Assembly: GCF_025398255.1 (NCBI RefSeq) | Contig: NZ_JAODNW010000021.1 | Span: 1 to 64,000, forward strand | Length of the DNA stretch: 64,000 nt | Source of the DNA: Chelativorans intermedius | GTDB lineage: Bacteria; Pseudomonadota; Alphaproteobacteria; Rhizobiales; Rhizobiaceae | Direction: 5' to 3' | Part shown: piece by piece, positions 13,480 to 22,140 of the stretch | Layout of the letters: every line of letters begins with the position of its first letter | How positions within the stretch are numbered: position 1 is the first letter of the stretch | Position numbers and translations under genes: made by a program | The notes under the pieces: generated by a model | What the model was told of the DNA's origin: nothing | Seen by the model: the letters and a program-made list of their open reading frames with translations, nothing else | The model's database searches: none

Positions 13480-13653
13480 CGTATGTCCTTCCGCGCCCGC
13501 ACATCGCCCGACGGCGCGCAGGCGCCCAATGCTGTCGTTGGCGCCACACTAACAGCGCCGCCGCCTTTGACCAAGAGCCAAGTTGCGGCGCCGACCGTAA
13601 GGCCCCCGCATGGCGCCCTGTGCAACAATCGGGATTTGAAAAACGCGGCGGGG

Positions 13654-13681
13654 TTGACTATTGAAAGGGCATGGCTAAATA
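13654..13681 (+). promoter_or_regulatory. Promoter of tRNA-Gln
   Basis: TTGACT at 13654-13659, a 16-bp spacer and TAAATA at 13676-13681, ending 36 bp before the mature tRNA 5' end. Position and near-consensus hexamers fit a strong sigma-70-type promoter. Confidence 0.65.
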
Positions 13682-13717
13682 GCTTGGCCCACGCACCGCG
13701 AAGCGCGGCGCGCCTGC

Positions 13718-13791
13718 TGGGGAATAGTTTAACGGTAGAACAGCGGACTCTGACTCCGTCAGTCCTGGTTCGAATCCAGGTTCCCCAGCCA
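13718..13791 (+). tRNA. tRNA-Gln (anticodon CTG)
   Basis: Complete 74-nt cloverleaf. The acceptor stem TGGGGAA pairs with TTCCCCA, followed by discriminator G and an encoded CCA. The anticodon stem GCGGA/TCCGT encloses the loop CTCTGAC with anticodon CTG, which reads CAG (Gln). The T arm CTGG-TTCGAATC-CAGG is canonical. Confidence 0.97.
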
Positions 13792-14014
13792 TCTTTTCCA
13801 AACAGAAATAATGGCTTAAAGAATTGGGAACGCCGCGCGCCAAACCCCGGCTGATGCGCACGGCTGTGGGGCGCGAAGTCTCTCAAAGGCGGATCCGGCC
13901 TGAAATTTTCGCCCATTGCCGGCAGAACGGGCGGGCCGGCGTGTGGTCGTGTATCGTTAAAATTATCTTGCCGCTTTTTCCGTTGCCGCAACCCTTCGGC
14001 TCTACCCTGCGGGC

Positions 14015-14356
14015 ATGAAGACTTTGGAACAATCAAGGTCGGGAGGCGGCCACCAGCGAGCGAAAAACCCGCGCCGCTCATCCGTGCCACCGCTGCTGAT
14101 CGGGCTGTTGCTCATGGGTTCTGCCGGAATCGGTTACACGGCAGATGGCCTTGCCGCGAGCCACATATGGGCAATGCTTCCGGGATCGGGCTGCAACATC
14201 AAAGGCAACATCAGCCACGCAACCGGCGAACGCATCTATCACGTGCCAGGCCAGCACTACTACTCCGCCACGCGAATCTCGTTGCTGCGGGGCGAGCGTT
14301 GGTTCTGCTCCGAGGAAGAGGCCCTGCAGGCGGGCTGGCGAAGATCAAGAATGTGA
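14015..14356 (+). CDS. Small exported protein with a sunset-like domain
   Basis: A 113-residue protein of unknown function. Residues about 26-50 form one hydrophobic segment (LLIGLLLMGSAGIGYTA), a signal peptide or membrane anchor. Residues about 59-112 run CNIKGNIS..GERIYHVPGQHYY..TRI..GERWFCSEEEALQAGWRRS. I recognise this pattern as the sunset-type domain, often found at the C-terminus of secreted nuclease-like proteins in alphaproteobacteria. Here it stands alone without a nuclease domain. The two Cys residues (in CNIKG and FCSEE) could form a disulfide outside the cytoplasm. It lies alone downstream of tRNA-Gln. Confidence 0.75.
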   Translation: MKTLEQSRSGGGHQRAKNPRRSSVPPLLIGLLLMGSAGIGYTADGLAASHIWAMLPGSGCNIKGNISHATGERIYHVPGQHYYSATRISLLRGERWFCSEEEALQAGWRRSRM

Positions 14357-14402
14357 AGACCCACCGGTGAACGGCAGGCTGCTCGCGCCGCTGCAGGGCG
14401 GT

Positions 14403-15212
14403 TCAGGCGTTGTCGCGCTGAAAGATCCAGTCGTGGTCCGGGTGGTTCCTGAAGCGCCAGGCGCGGCGGGGGCCGGCCATGACGTTGAGATAGTACATCT
14501 CGTATCCATAGGGCGCACCGCAGGGATGGTGGCCGCGTGGCACCAGCACCACGTCGTGATTTTCCACCGCCATGGTCTCGTCGAGCGTGCCGTCCTCGGT
14601 GAAGACGCGCTGAAAGCCGAAGCCCTGGGCCGGGTTCAGGCGGTGATAGTAGGTCTCCTCCAGATAGGTCATCCGCGGGTAGTCGTCCTCGTCGTGCCGG
14701 TGCGGCGGATAGGACGACCAGTTGCCCTGGGGCGTGTAGACCTCGGTGACGAGCAGGCTGTCGGCCACGTCGCGCTCTTCCATGGCGATGGCGTGGATGT
14801 AGCGCGTGTTGGCGCCCTTGCCGCGCTCGGCAAGCGAGATTCCGGCAGGGCCGATCACCTGGGCGGGACGGCCGCCCTTGCCCGGCGCCGCGCAGACGGC
14901 AAGCGTACAGTGGGTGGTGGCCCTGGCCTGCCAATGGGCACCGCCAGGCACATAGGCGGCGTGCGGCGGCAGGCGCTCGAACACATCCATCCGCTCGCCG
15001 AGTTCGCCGAAATCGCGGCCTGCTGCCGAAATCTCGGCCTTGCCCTCCACGAGCACCAGAATGACCTCGTTTTCGCCGGTCTCTTCCTGCGCCGTCTCGC
15101 CGGGCTTCAGGCGGTAGAGGCCGAAGCCGACATAGCGCCAGCCGGCGCTCTGCGGCGTGATGTCGTGCACCTTGCCCGCCTCGCCGGCGGGCTTGCGAAG
15201 GAGTTTCGGCAT
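14403..15212 (-). CDS. iolB: 5-deoxy-glucuronate isomerase
   Basis: Converts 5-deoxy-D-glucuronate to 2-deoxy-5-keto-D-gluconate in myo-inositol catabolism, after IolD and before IolC. The 269-residue cupin protein has the IolB signature GNWSSYPPHRHDEDDYPRMTYLEETYYHRLNPAQGF (in pieces: SSYPPHRHD and EETYYHR), whose His and Glu residues bind the metal. The ATG at 15212 is preceded by AGGA; the longer frame from 15263 is not supported. It is the last gene of the minus-strand iol operon, separated from iolE by a small membrane-protein gene. Confidence 0.95.
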   Translation of the reverse strand: MPKLLRKPAGEAGKVHDITPQSAGWRYVGFGLYRLKPGETAQEETGENEVILVLVEGKAEISAAGRDFGELGERMDVFERLPPHAAYVPGGAHWQARATTHCTLAVCAAPGKGGRPAQVIGPAGISLAERGKGANTRYIHAIAMEERDVADSLLVTEVYTPQGNWSSYPPHRHDEDDYPRMTYLEETYYHRLNPAQGFGFQRVFTEDGTLDETMAVENHDVVLVPRGHHPCGAPYGYEMYYLNVMAGPRRAWRFRNHPDHDWIFQRDNA

Positions 15213-15225
15213 CTTTTCCTGCTCC

Positions 15226-15438
15226 CTATTCCGTCTTGTTCTCGCCCTCGCCGCGCGGCTCATAGCCGACGAGGAAAACCCACGCGCAATAGGCGCCGAG
15301 CGCCGTGAACAGCATGCCCCAGAAGGGGCTGGCCATGACGAACTCGAAAATGCCCCAGCCGAGGCAGACCGCGATAATGGCCACCCTGCGCCACAGGGGC
15401 GCGAAGAACGGGTGGTGAAGATCGAGAAGCTTGTCCAT
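15226..15438 (-). CDS. Small two-helix membrane protein within the iol operon
   Basis: A 70-residue protein with two likely membrane helices (about 18-36, RVAIIAVCLGWGIFEFVMA, and 38-56, FWGMLFTALGAYCAWVFLV) and a charged tail EPRGEGENKTE. It resembles short DUF3329-type proteins common in rhizobia, recalled from memory and not searched. It lies between iolE and iolB, 14 bp before iolB, so it is probably cotranscribed with them. No role in inositol metabolism can be deduced. Confidence 0.7.
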   Translation of the reverse strand: MDKLLDLHHPFFAPLWRRVAIIAVCLGWGIFEFVMASPFWGMLFTALGAYCAWVFLVGYEPRGEGENKTE

Positions 15439-15458
15439 CGGCCAACTATAGAAGCTCG

Positions 15459-16358
15459 TCAGGCGCGGTCCAGCCCGACCGCGCGCGCCGCCTGGCGCAG
15501 CGCCTCAAGCCCCATCGACTGATACTTCACCGGATCGGCCTTCAGGGGGTCCTGTTCCGCCTCGATGACGAGCCAGCCCTCATAGCCGTGCTCGGCCAGC
15601 ACTTTGAGCACCGGCGCGAAGTCGATCTCGCCCTCGGGGTCGCCGGGAACGGTGAAGACACCGCGGCGCACGCCTTCGAGGAAGGAAAGGCCCTCCGCCT
15701 CCACCTGGCGGCGCACGGCGGGACGAATGTTCTTGGCGTGGAAGTGCTTCACCCGGTCCGCATAGGCGCGCGCCAGGTCGAGCGGATCGGCACCGCCGAA
15801 CCAGGCATGGCCGACATCGAGCAGAAGCTTGGTTGCCGGCCCCGTGCCGGCCATCAGGCGGTCGATCTCCTGGCGTGTCTGGACGACGGTGCCCATGTGG
15901 TGATGATAGACCAGGTGAATGCCCTGCTGCGCGCAGTAGGCGGCGATGGCCTCCACCCCGGCACAGAACTGCGGCCATTCCTCATGGGCAAGCACCGGCT
16001 TGTCGCGCAGCGCTACCCCGTCCCTGCCGTGAATGGCGTTCGACGTCTCGCAGACGATGCAGACCTCGCAGCCATTCGCCTTCAGCATGTCGAGATGCGG
16101 CTGGATGGCCCGCTTCTCGGTCTCGATGTCGTTGACGAGCAGGTTGAGCGAGTGCCAGCCGGAGACGAAGACGAGCCCGTGTTCGGCCAGAACATGCTTC
16201 AGCGTCTCGCCATCGGAGGGCATCTTGTGGCCCTTCTCGATACCGGCGAAGCCGATCTCTGCCGCCTCGCGCAGACACTGCTCCAGCGGAATGTGGGCGC
16301 CGATGGAATGGTCGTCGTCATTCGACCAGGCGATGGGGTTGGTGCCGTAGCGGATCAT
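15459..16358 (-). CDS. iolE: Myo-inosose-2 dehydratase
   Basis: Dehydrates 2-keto-myo-inositol (inosose) to a diketone, the second step of inositol catabolism. The 299-residue TIM-barrel protein belongs to the xylose isomerase-like superfamily. Start [16 protein letters not shown] and the metal-site segments [32 protein letters not shown] and [10 protein letters not shown] are typical of IolE. The ATG at 16358 directly abuts the iolD stop codon, so the two are coupled. Confidence 0.96.
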   Translation of the reverse strand: MIRYGTNPIAWSNDDDHSIGAHIPLEQCLREAAEIGFAGIEKGHKMPSDGETLKHVLAEHGLVFVSGWHSLNLLVNDIETEKRAIQPHLDMLKANGCEVCIVCETSNAIHGRDGVALRDKPVLAHEEWPQFCAGVEAIAAYCAQQGIHLVYHHHMGTVVQTRQEIDRLMAGTGPATKLLLDVGHAWFGGADPLDLARAYADRVKHFHAKNIRPAVRRQVEAEGLSFLEGVRRGVFTVPGDPEGEIDFAPVLKVLAEHGYEGWLVIEAEQDPLKADPVKYQSMGLEALRQAARAVGLDRA

Positions 16359-18182
16359 TCAAAGCCTCTCCTTCAGCGCCGCTTCGTAGCCGGCGCGCGC
16401 CTTCTTCACCTGTTCGCGTTCGGAGACCTCCGGCACGGCGACATCCCACCAGTGGCCGCCGGCCGCCGTGGAGGGATAGGGGTCGGTGTCGATGACCACG
16501 ACAAAGGGGCCATCGGCCTGCCGGGCACGTGCCAGCGCCTCCTCGAGCTCGGCGATGGAGCCCGCCTTCACCGCCTCGGCCCCCATGGAGGCGGCGTGGG
16601 CGACGAAGTCGATATGCGAGGGGTTCACGTGGTGCGCATGGTCGAGCAGGTTGTTGAACTCCGCCCCGCCCGTGGCCATCTGCAGCCGGTTGATGCAACC
16701 GAAGCCGCGATTGTCCGTGATGACGACGGTGATCTTGATGCCCATCATCGCCGCCGTGGCCAGCTCCGAGTTCATCATCATGTAGGAGCCATCGCCCACC
16801 ATCACGACGACATCGCGGTCGGGCTCGGCCATCTTGATGCCCATGCCGCCGGCGATCTCGTAACCCATGCAGGAATAGCCGTATTCCATATGGTAGGAGC
16901 CGGGGCGCCCCGCCTTCCACAGCTTGTGCAACTCGCCGGGCATGGTGCCGGCGGCGCACATGACCACCGTGTTGTCGCGCGCCGCGCGCTGCACGGCGCC
17001 GATGACCTGCATGTCGGTGGGCAGGGCGTTGGTGTCTTGCGGGGGCGCGGTCACGGCATCGGCGGCAGCGAACCACTCCTCCTTGAGCTTCGGGTCCGGT
17101 GGATCGAACCGCCTGTCGCCCAGCGCGTGCCGAAGCGCCTCCAGCCCCACGCGCGCATCGGCGCAGAGCGGCACGGCACCGTGCTTGACCGCGTCATGGG
17201 CGTTGACGTTGAGGCTGACGAGCCGGCGGCCGGGCCGCGAGAAGAGAGACCAGGAGCCGGTGGTGAAATCCTGGAAGCGGGTGCCGACACCGATGACCAC
17301 ATCGGCCTCGGCGCAACGCCGGTTGGCGCTGGATGCGCCGGTGACACCCACCGGGCCGAGGTTGAGCGGGTGGTCCCAGGGCAGCGCCGACTTGCCCGCC
17401 TGGGTCTCGACCACAGGGATCTGATGTGCCTCGACGAAGAAGCGGAACGCCTCGTGGGCGCCCGAATAGTGGACGCCGCCGCCGGCGACGATGACTGGCG
17501 TGCGGGCGGCGGCGAGGATTCCCGCCACCTGCTCCACCTCGACCGGATCGGGATGGGGGCGGCGCATGCGCCAGACCCTCTGCTCGAAGAAGCTTTCCGG
17601 CCAGTCGTAGGCTTCCGCCTGCACGTCCTGGCACAGGGCGAGCGTGACGGGGCCGCAATCGGCCGGATCCGTCATGGTGCGGAAGGCGCGCGGCAGCGCG
17701 GTCAAGAGCTGCTCGGGCCGCGTGATGCGATCGAAATAGCGCGAGACGGGACGGAAGCAATCATTGGCGCTCACCGTGCCGTCGCCGAAATCCTCGATCT
17801 GCTGGAGCACCGGATCGGGACCGCGATTTGCGAAGACATCGCCCGGCAGAAAGAGCACCGGCAGGCGGTTCACATGCGCCAGGGCGGCCGCCGTCACCAT
17901 GTTGGTGGCACCGGGGCCGATGGAGGAGGTGACGGCCATGGCGCGCCGGCGGCGAAGCTGCTTTGCATAGGCGATGGCGGCATGGGCCATGGACTGCTCG
18001 TTGTGGCCGCGATAGGTGGGCAGCCTCTCCCGCATGGCATAGAGTGCTTCGCCAAGGCCGGCGACATTGCCGTGGCCGAAGATCGCCCAAACACCGGCGA
18101 TGAAGGGCTCGCCATCCTCGTTCAACTGTGCCGCCAGATAGCGTGTGAGGGCCTGGGCGGCGGTCAGCCGGATCGTCTTCAT
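16359..18182 (-). CDS. iolD: 3D-(3,5/4)-trihydroxycyclohexane-1,2-dione hydrolase
   Basis: Thiamine-diphosphate enzyme that opens the inositol-derived ring to 5-deoxy-glucuronate. The 607-residue length is right for IolD. The N-terminal domain keeps IFGHGNVAGLGEAL and the catalytic-Glu region RGHNEQSMAHAAIAYAK; the C-terminal TPP/Mg motif is GDGSYMMMNSE followed by ITDNRG. The ATG at 18182 overlaps the iolC TGA by four bases. The frame stays open further upstream, but that part lies inside iolC. Confidence 0.96.
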   Translation of the reverse strand: MKTIRLTAAQALTRYLAAQLNEDGEPFIAGVWAIFGHGNVAGLGEALYAMRERLPTYRGHNEQSMAHAAIAYAKQLRRRRAMAVTSSIGPGATNMVTAAALAHVNRLPVLFLPGDVFANRGPDPVLQQIEDFGDGTVSANDCFRPVSRYFDRITRPEQLLTALPRAFRTMTDPADCGPVTLALCQDVQAEAYDWPESFFEQRVWRMRRPHPDPVEVEQVAGILAAARTPVIVAGGGVHYSGAHEAFRFFVEAHQIPVVETQAGKSALPWDHPLNLGPVGVTGASSANRRCAEADVVIGVGTRFQDFTTGSWSLFSRPGRRLVSLNVNAHDAVKHGAVPLCADARVGLEALRHALGDRRFDPPDPKLKEEWFAAADAVTAPPQDTNALPTDMQVIGAVQRAARDNTVVMCAAGTMPGELHKLWKAGRPGSYHMEYGYSCMGYEIAGGMGIKMAEPDRDVVVMVGDGSYMMMNSELATAAMMGIKITVVITDNRGFGCINRLQMATGGAEFNNLLDHAHHVNPSHIDFVAHAASMGAEAVKAGSIAELEEALARARQADGPFVVVIDTDPYPSTAAGGHWWDVAVPEVSEREQVKKARAGYEAALKERL

Positions 18183-20098
18183 ACGGGCCTCCCATGTCTT
18201 GCGCAGGCGCGGTCCCAAACCGCGCACAGGGTGCGATAGTTGGCGGCCATGGCGGCGACGGCCTCGCCGTCCTCCATCTCGCCGGCAAGCCAGCGGCGCG
18301 CCGGCTCGGCAAAGATGGTGCGCCCCACGGCAAAGCCTTTCACGAGATCGAAGCCGGCGGCAACCGCAAAACTCTCCTCCAGCTCCTCCGCCGGCGCGTC
18401 GAGCCCGAGCACGACGATGCCGCGCGTGCGCGGATCGTTGCGGGAGATCGCCTGGCAGGCGTTTTCCCACGCCCGCGTGGAGGTCATCGGCTCCAGCTTC
18501 CACCAATCGGGATAGACGCCGATTTCGTAGAAGCGCTCGATGACCGCGGCGGCCGCCTGATCGTCGGCAGGGCGCACCTTGGAGGGGATGATCTCCAGCA
18601 GCATTTCCAGACGATTGCGGCGGGCGGCGGAGAAAAGCCTCTTGACCACGTCCTCCTGGCGCGCCTTCGTCTCGGCATCGTCATCGGGATGATAGAAGCA
18701 CAGCACCTTGACCACATGCTCCAGCGGCCACTCGACGAGGCCGCCGAAATCCGGGCCGATCTCCGGCTCCAGCGTCAGCGGGCGGGAGCCCGGCCACTCG
18801 ACGGGGCGGCCGATCCAGAGGCCGCTGGCGGCCGCCCGATAAAGCGCCTCGCGGCCAAGCCGTCCGTCGCACAGGATGCCGTAGCCGTGGCGGTCGCCGG
18901 CGACCTGCCTGGCCGCCTCCAGGCACAGCGTCTTGAAGGCGCCGATGCGCGAATGGGGAGCACCCAGGGCATCCGCCATCTCCTCAAGCTGCTTGCGATG
19001 GTCGAAAGCGAAGACGCGCATCTGCGGCCAGTGGCCCTTGCGGTTGGTCGCCCAGTGCACCTGTTCGAGCGCCTCGTCCTTGCGCAGCGCGCGGTTCCTG
19101 ATGCCGGTGCGGAAGAAATATTGCAGCTCCTCCCATGAGGGATAGGCCGGCGTGCAGCCATGGCGGGAGACGGCGAAAGCGCCGCAGGCATTGGCGTATT
19201 TGAGTGTCGTCGGCCAGTCCTCGCCCGAAAGCCAGCCCTTGAGAAGCCCGGCCATGAAGCCATCGCCGGCGCCCAGCACGTTGAAGACCTCGATGGGGAA
19301 ATGTTCGCCCGCCTCGCCCTCGTCGAGCGTGTCGGGAATGGCGCCGGCAAAGGCGGCAGCACCCATGGGGCCGCGCTTGCACACCAGCACGGCGTCGGTG
19401 ATGCGGCGCACGGCGCGCAGCGCCTCGATGGTGTCGGTCGAGCCGCCGGCGATGTGGAACTCCTCCTCCGTGCCGACGATGAGGTCGAAGAGCGGAAGCG
19501 TGGCCTGGAGCTTCGCCGTAACGCGCTCGGACTGGATGAAGCGGCTCTCGCCGGCATCGTGGCCGGCCAGGCCCCACAGATTGGGCCTGTAGTCGATGTC
19601 GAGTGCCGTCCTGGCGCCGCTTTCGCGGGCAAGCCGCAGCGCCTTCAACACCGCCGCCTCCGTGCGCGGATGGGAAAGGTGGGTCCCGGTGGCACACACG
19701 CAACGCGCCTCGGCGATGAAGGCGGGGTCGATGTCGTCCTCGCTGAGCGCCATGTCGGCGCAGTTCTCGCGATAGAAGATGAGGGGGAACTGCTCCTGGT
19801 CGCGGATGCCGAGAAGGACAAGCGCGGTGAGACGCTCGGGATCTGTCTTGACGCCGCGCACATCCACGCCCTCGCGCTCCAGCTCCTCGCGGATGAAGCG
19901 GCCCATGTGCTCGTCGCCCACACGGGTGATCAGCGCCGACTTCAGCCCCAGCCGCGCCGCGCCGGCGGCGATGTTGGTGGGCGAGCCGCCGATATACTTA
20001 TTGAAGGAGGCCATGTCCTCCAGCCGGCCGCCGATCTGGGCGCCGTAAAGATCGACCGACGAACGGCCGATGGTGATGACGTCGAGGGGCTTCGTCAC
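18179..20098 (-). CDS. iolC: Fused 5-dehydro-2-deoxygluconokinase with aldolase-like C-terminal domain
   Basis: Two domains in 639 residues. The first half (about 1-320) is a PfkB-type kinase that phosphorylates 2-deoxy-5-keto-D-gluconate; it has GGSPTNIAAGAARLG and the catalytic signature NVLGAGDGFMAGL. The second half (about 330-639) is the DUF2090 aldolase-like barrel seen fused to IolC in alphaproteobacteria (MRVFAFDHRKQLEEMA), which may replace a separate IolJ aldolase. I choose the GTG at 20098 because GGGAGG lies 6 nt upstream; an ATG at 20137 is in frame but lacks a Shine-Dalgarno and lies only about 20 nt after the likely transcription start. Confidence 0.93.
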   Translation of the reverse strand: MTKPLDVITIGRSSVDLYGAQIGGRLEDMASFNKYIGGSPTNIAAGAARLGLKSALITRVGDEHMGRFIREELEREGVDVRGVKTDPERLTALVLLGIRDQEQFPLIFYRENCADMALSEDDIDPAFIAEARCVCATGTHLSHPRTEAAVLKALRLARESGARTALDIDYRPNLWGLAGHDAGESRFIQSERVTAKLQATLPLFDLIVGTEEEFHIAGGSTDTIEALRAVRRITDAVLVCKRGPMGAAAFAGAIPDTLDEGEAGEHFPIEVFNVLGAGDGFMAGLLKGWLSGEDWPTTLKYANACGAFAVSRHGCTPAYPSWEELQYFFRTGIRNRALRKDEALEQVHWATNRKGHWPQMRVFAFDHRKQLEEMADALGAPHSRIGAFKTLCLEAARQVAGDRHGYGILCDGRLGREALYRAAASGLWIGRPVEWPGSRPLTLEPEIGPDFGGLVEWPLEHVVKVLCFYHPDDDAETKARQEDVVKRLFSAARRNRLEMLLEIIPSKVRPADDQAAAAVIERFYEIGVYPDWWKLEPMTSTRAWENACQAISRNDPRTRGIVVLGLDAPAEELEESFAVAAGFDLVKGFAVGRTIFAEPARRWLAGEMEDGEAVAAMAANYRTLCAVWDRACARHGRPV

Positions 20099-20155
20099 AT
20101 CACGCCTCCCTGCCCGGTTGCGCGCGCGGGCCGGCATGGCCGCGGGCGCGTCTCG

Positions 20156-20177
20156 CTATGGAATATACTTTCCATAG
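20156..20177. promoter_or_regulatory. IolR operator upstream of iolC
   Basis: CTATGGAA-N6-TTCCATAG, 8-bp perfect arms. It contains exactly GGAA-N6-TTCC, the motif I recall as reported for IolR of Sinorhizobium. It covers the iolC promoter -10, so binding should block transcription of iolC-iolD-iolE-iolB. A further half-site TATATTCCA lies at about 20197-20205. Confidence 0.75.
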
Positions 20178-20191
20178 CAGATGAATTTCAA
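20162..20191 (-). promoter_or_regulatory. Promoter of the iolC operon
   Basis: On the minus strand, TTGAAA (20186-20191), an 18-bp spacer and TATATT (20162-20167). It starts right after the iolR stop codon and is overlapped by the operator palindrome. Confidence 0.6.
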
Positions 20192-20194
20192 TCT

Positions 20195-21025
20195 TTATAT
20201 TCCATTTTGGCGCTCGCGATTGGCCGTGCCGACGGCCACCACCAATGCCACGGCGAGCGACAGCGTGGCCGAGAGCAGGCGGAAATCACCGAAATCCGCC
20301 TCCTGAACGGTGAGGAGAAGCGGCGTGACGGGGCGCAGTGGGCTGGCCAGCGAATCGGTGATGGCCACCACGGAGGCCCCGGCACGCGCGCCCGCCTCCG
20401 CCAGCGCCACGGTCTCCGCCGAATAGGGGGCGAAGGTGATGGCGATCACCGCGTCGCCGGCGCGGATGGCATGGTGGCTGTCAAGCTTGCCGACATGATC
20501 GTGCAGCATGGTGGGCACATTCATCTTCTCGAAGCCGTAGGCCAGGTAGGAGGCGACGGAGAAAGCGCGGCGGAGGCCCACGATGTGCACCATGCTGGCC
20601 TCGGACAATGCCTTGACGGCAACGTCGAGCGTGCGCGGGTCGATGGTGCGCGTCAGCGTTTCCAGCGACAGCCGGCCGGCCTCCACGAACTCGGCCAGCA
20701 GCGCCGAGGGGCTGCCTGCCCCGCTCTGGCGCAGCTTTTCCAGGCGGGTGGAATAGTCCGGCCATGCCGGGATGTAGGAGTCGCGGAACAGGCGCTGCAT
20801 CTGCGAGAACCCGGAAAAGCCCAGCACCTGGCAGAAGCGCATGAAGGCCGAGGGCTGAACGCCCGCCGCCTCCGCCATTTCGGCGACGGTGGAGACGGCG
20901 ATGCGGTCCGGGTTCGCCACCACATAGTCGGCGCATTGGCGCAGCCGCTTGGGCAGGCCGTCGGAGACCTCCATGATGCGATCGAGCAGTTCCTCGATGC
21001 TGGCCGGTGCCGAAACCGCGTCCAT
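20195..21025 (-). CDS. iolR: RpiR-family regulator of inositol catabolism
   Basis: A 276-residue repressor with an N-terminal RpiR helix-turn-helix (about 1-80: ISTVAEMAEAAGVQPSAFMRFCQ region) and a C-terminal SIS domain (about 130-260: HIVGLRRAFSVASYLAYGFEK, then DAVIAITFAPYSAETV) that senses a phosphosugar. Family knowledge says such IolR proteins repress iol genes until an intermediate binds. It lies between iolG and iolC on the same strand, and an IolR-type palindrome follows immediately in the iolC promoter. Confidence 0.9.
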   Translation of the reverse strand: MDAVSAPASIEELLDRIMEVSDGLPKRLRQCADYVVANPDRIAVSTVAEMAEAAGVQPSAFMRFCQVLGFSGFSQMQRLFRDSYIPAWPDYSTRLEKLRQSGAGSPSALLAEFVEAGRLSLETLTRTIDPRTLDVAVKALSEASMVHIVGLRRAFSVASYLAYGFEKMNVPTMLHDHVGKLDSHHAIRAGDAVIAITFAPYSAETVALAEAGARAGASVVAITDSLASPLRPVTPLLLTVQEADFGDFRLLSATLSLAVALVVAVGTANRERQNGI

Positions 21026-21085
21026 GCGCCCTCTTTCCCTGGTGGTGATCGCCGCGATGCTATCGCTCCTGCAACGCAGATTCCA

Positions 21086-22090
21086 CTAACCCAGCACCTC
21101 GGCCACCTTTACCGCCCGGCCCTCCGCAAGCGAACGGTAGGCCGCATCGGCCAGCGCCAGCGCCTTCAAGCCGTCTTCGCCGCTGGGCGAAGGCGCCGCA
21201 CCGCCGGAGACGGCGGCGATGAAGGCGGCCATCTCGGCGGCATAGGCCTGGGTGTAGCGCGTCATGAAGAAGTCGTGCAGCGGCGGCTTCGTGAAGCCCT
21301 CGGCCGTGGCGATCTCGATGGAGACCGGCCGCTGGTTCTCGGCCGCGACGGCGCCCTTCTCGCCCAGCACCTCGATGCGCTGGTCGTAGCCATAGGTGGC
21401 GCGGCGCGAATTCGAGATGGCGCAATGTTTGCCCGATGCGGTGGTAAGCACCACGGAAACGCTGTCATGGTCGCCGAGGGCGCCGATTTCCGGGTCGACA
21501 AGCACCGAGGCGGTGGCAAACACCGTCTCCGGCTCCTCGCCCAGCAGGAAGCGGGCCATGTCGAAATCGTGGATCGTCATGTCGCGCAGGATGCCGCCGG
21601 AGGAGCGGATATAGGTGGCCGGCGGCGGGCCGGGATCGCGCGAGGTGATCTGCACCATCTCCACCTTGCCGATCCGGCCCTCGTCGATGGCCGCGCGCAC
21701 GGCCGCGAAATGGGCGTCGAAGCGCCGGTTGAAACCGACCATGAGGGTGGCGCCCGTCTCCTCCACCACCTTCAGGCAGGCCCTGACCCGACCGAGATCG
21801 AGGTCGATCGGCTTCTCGCAGAATACCGCCTTGCCGGCCCGCGCGAAACGCTCGATCAGGTCGGCATGGGTGTCGGTGGGAGTGCAGATCACCACGGCAT
21901 CGACATCGCCCGCCTTCTCGATCTCCTCGATGCTGCGCACCTGGCAGCCATAGGTGTCGGCGATGGCCTGAGCGGCCTCGGCAAAGGCGTCGGCGACGGC
22001 GACAAGTGCGGCATCGCGGTTGCCGGCAATCGCCTGGGCGTGCACCTTGCCGATGCGTCCGGCGCCCAGAAGTGCGAATCTTACGGTCAT
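21086..22090 (-). CDS. iolG: Myo-inositol 2-dehydrogenase
   Basis: Oxidises myo-inositol to 2-keto-myo-inositol with NAD+, the entry step of the pathway. The 334-residue Gfo/Idh/MocA protein has the nucleotide-binding LLGAGRIGKVHA at the N-terminus and the catalytic-Lys motif FCEKPIDLD near residue 95. The inositol-dehydrogenase-like DMTIHDFDMARFLLGEEP follows around residue 175. GGAAGAA precedes the ATG. Gene order places it between the SDR/ABC genes and iolR. Specificity for myo- over scyllo-inositol is inferred from the cluster. Confidence 0.93.
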   Translation of the reverse strand: MTVRFALLGAGRIGKVHAQAIAGNRDAALVAVADAFAEAAQAIADTYGCQVRSIEEIEKAGDVDAVVICTPTDTHADLIERFARAGKAVFCEKPIDLDLGRVRACLKVVEETGATLMVGFNRRFDAHFAAVRAAIDEGRIGKVEMVQITSRDPGPPPATYIRSSGGILRDMTIHDFDMARFLLGEEPETVFATASVLVDPEIGALGDHDSVSVVLTTASGKHCAISNSRRATYGYDQRIEVLGEKGAVAAENQRPVSIEIATAEGFTKPPLHDFFMTRYTQAYAAEMAAFIAAVSGGAAPSPSGEDGLKALALADAAYRSLAEGRAVKVAEVLG

Positions 22091-22140
22091 GGGAGTTCTT
22101 CCTGTCTCGCTTCTAGGGTTGGGACCAGCCGTTGCCGGGC

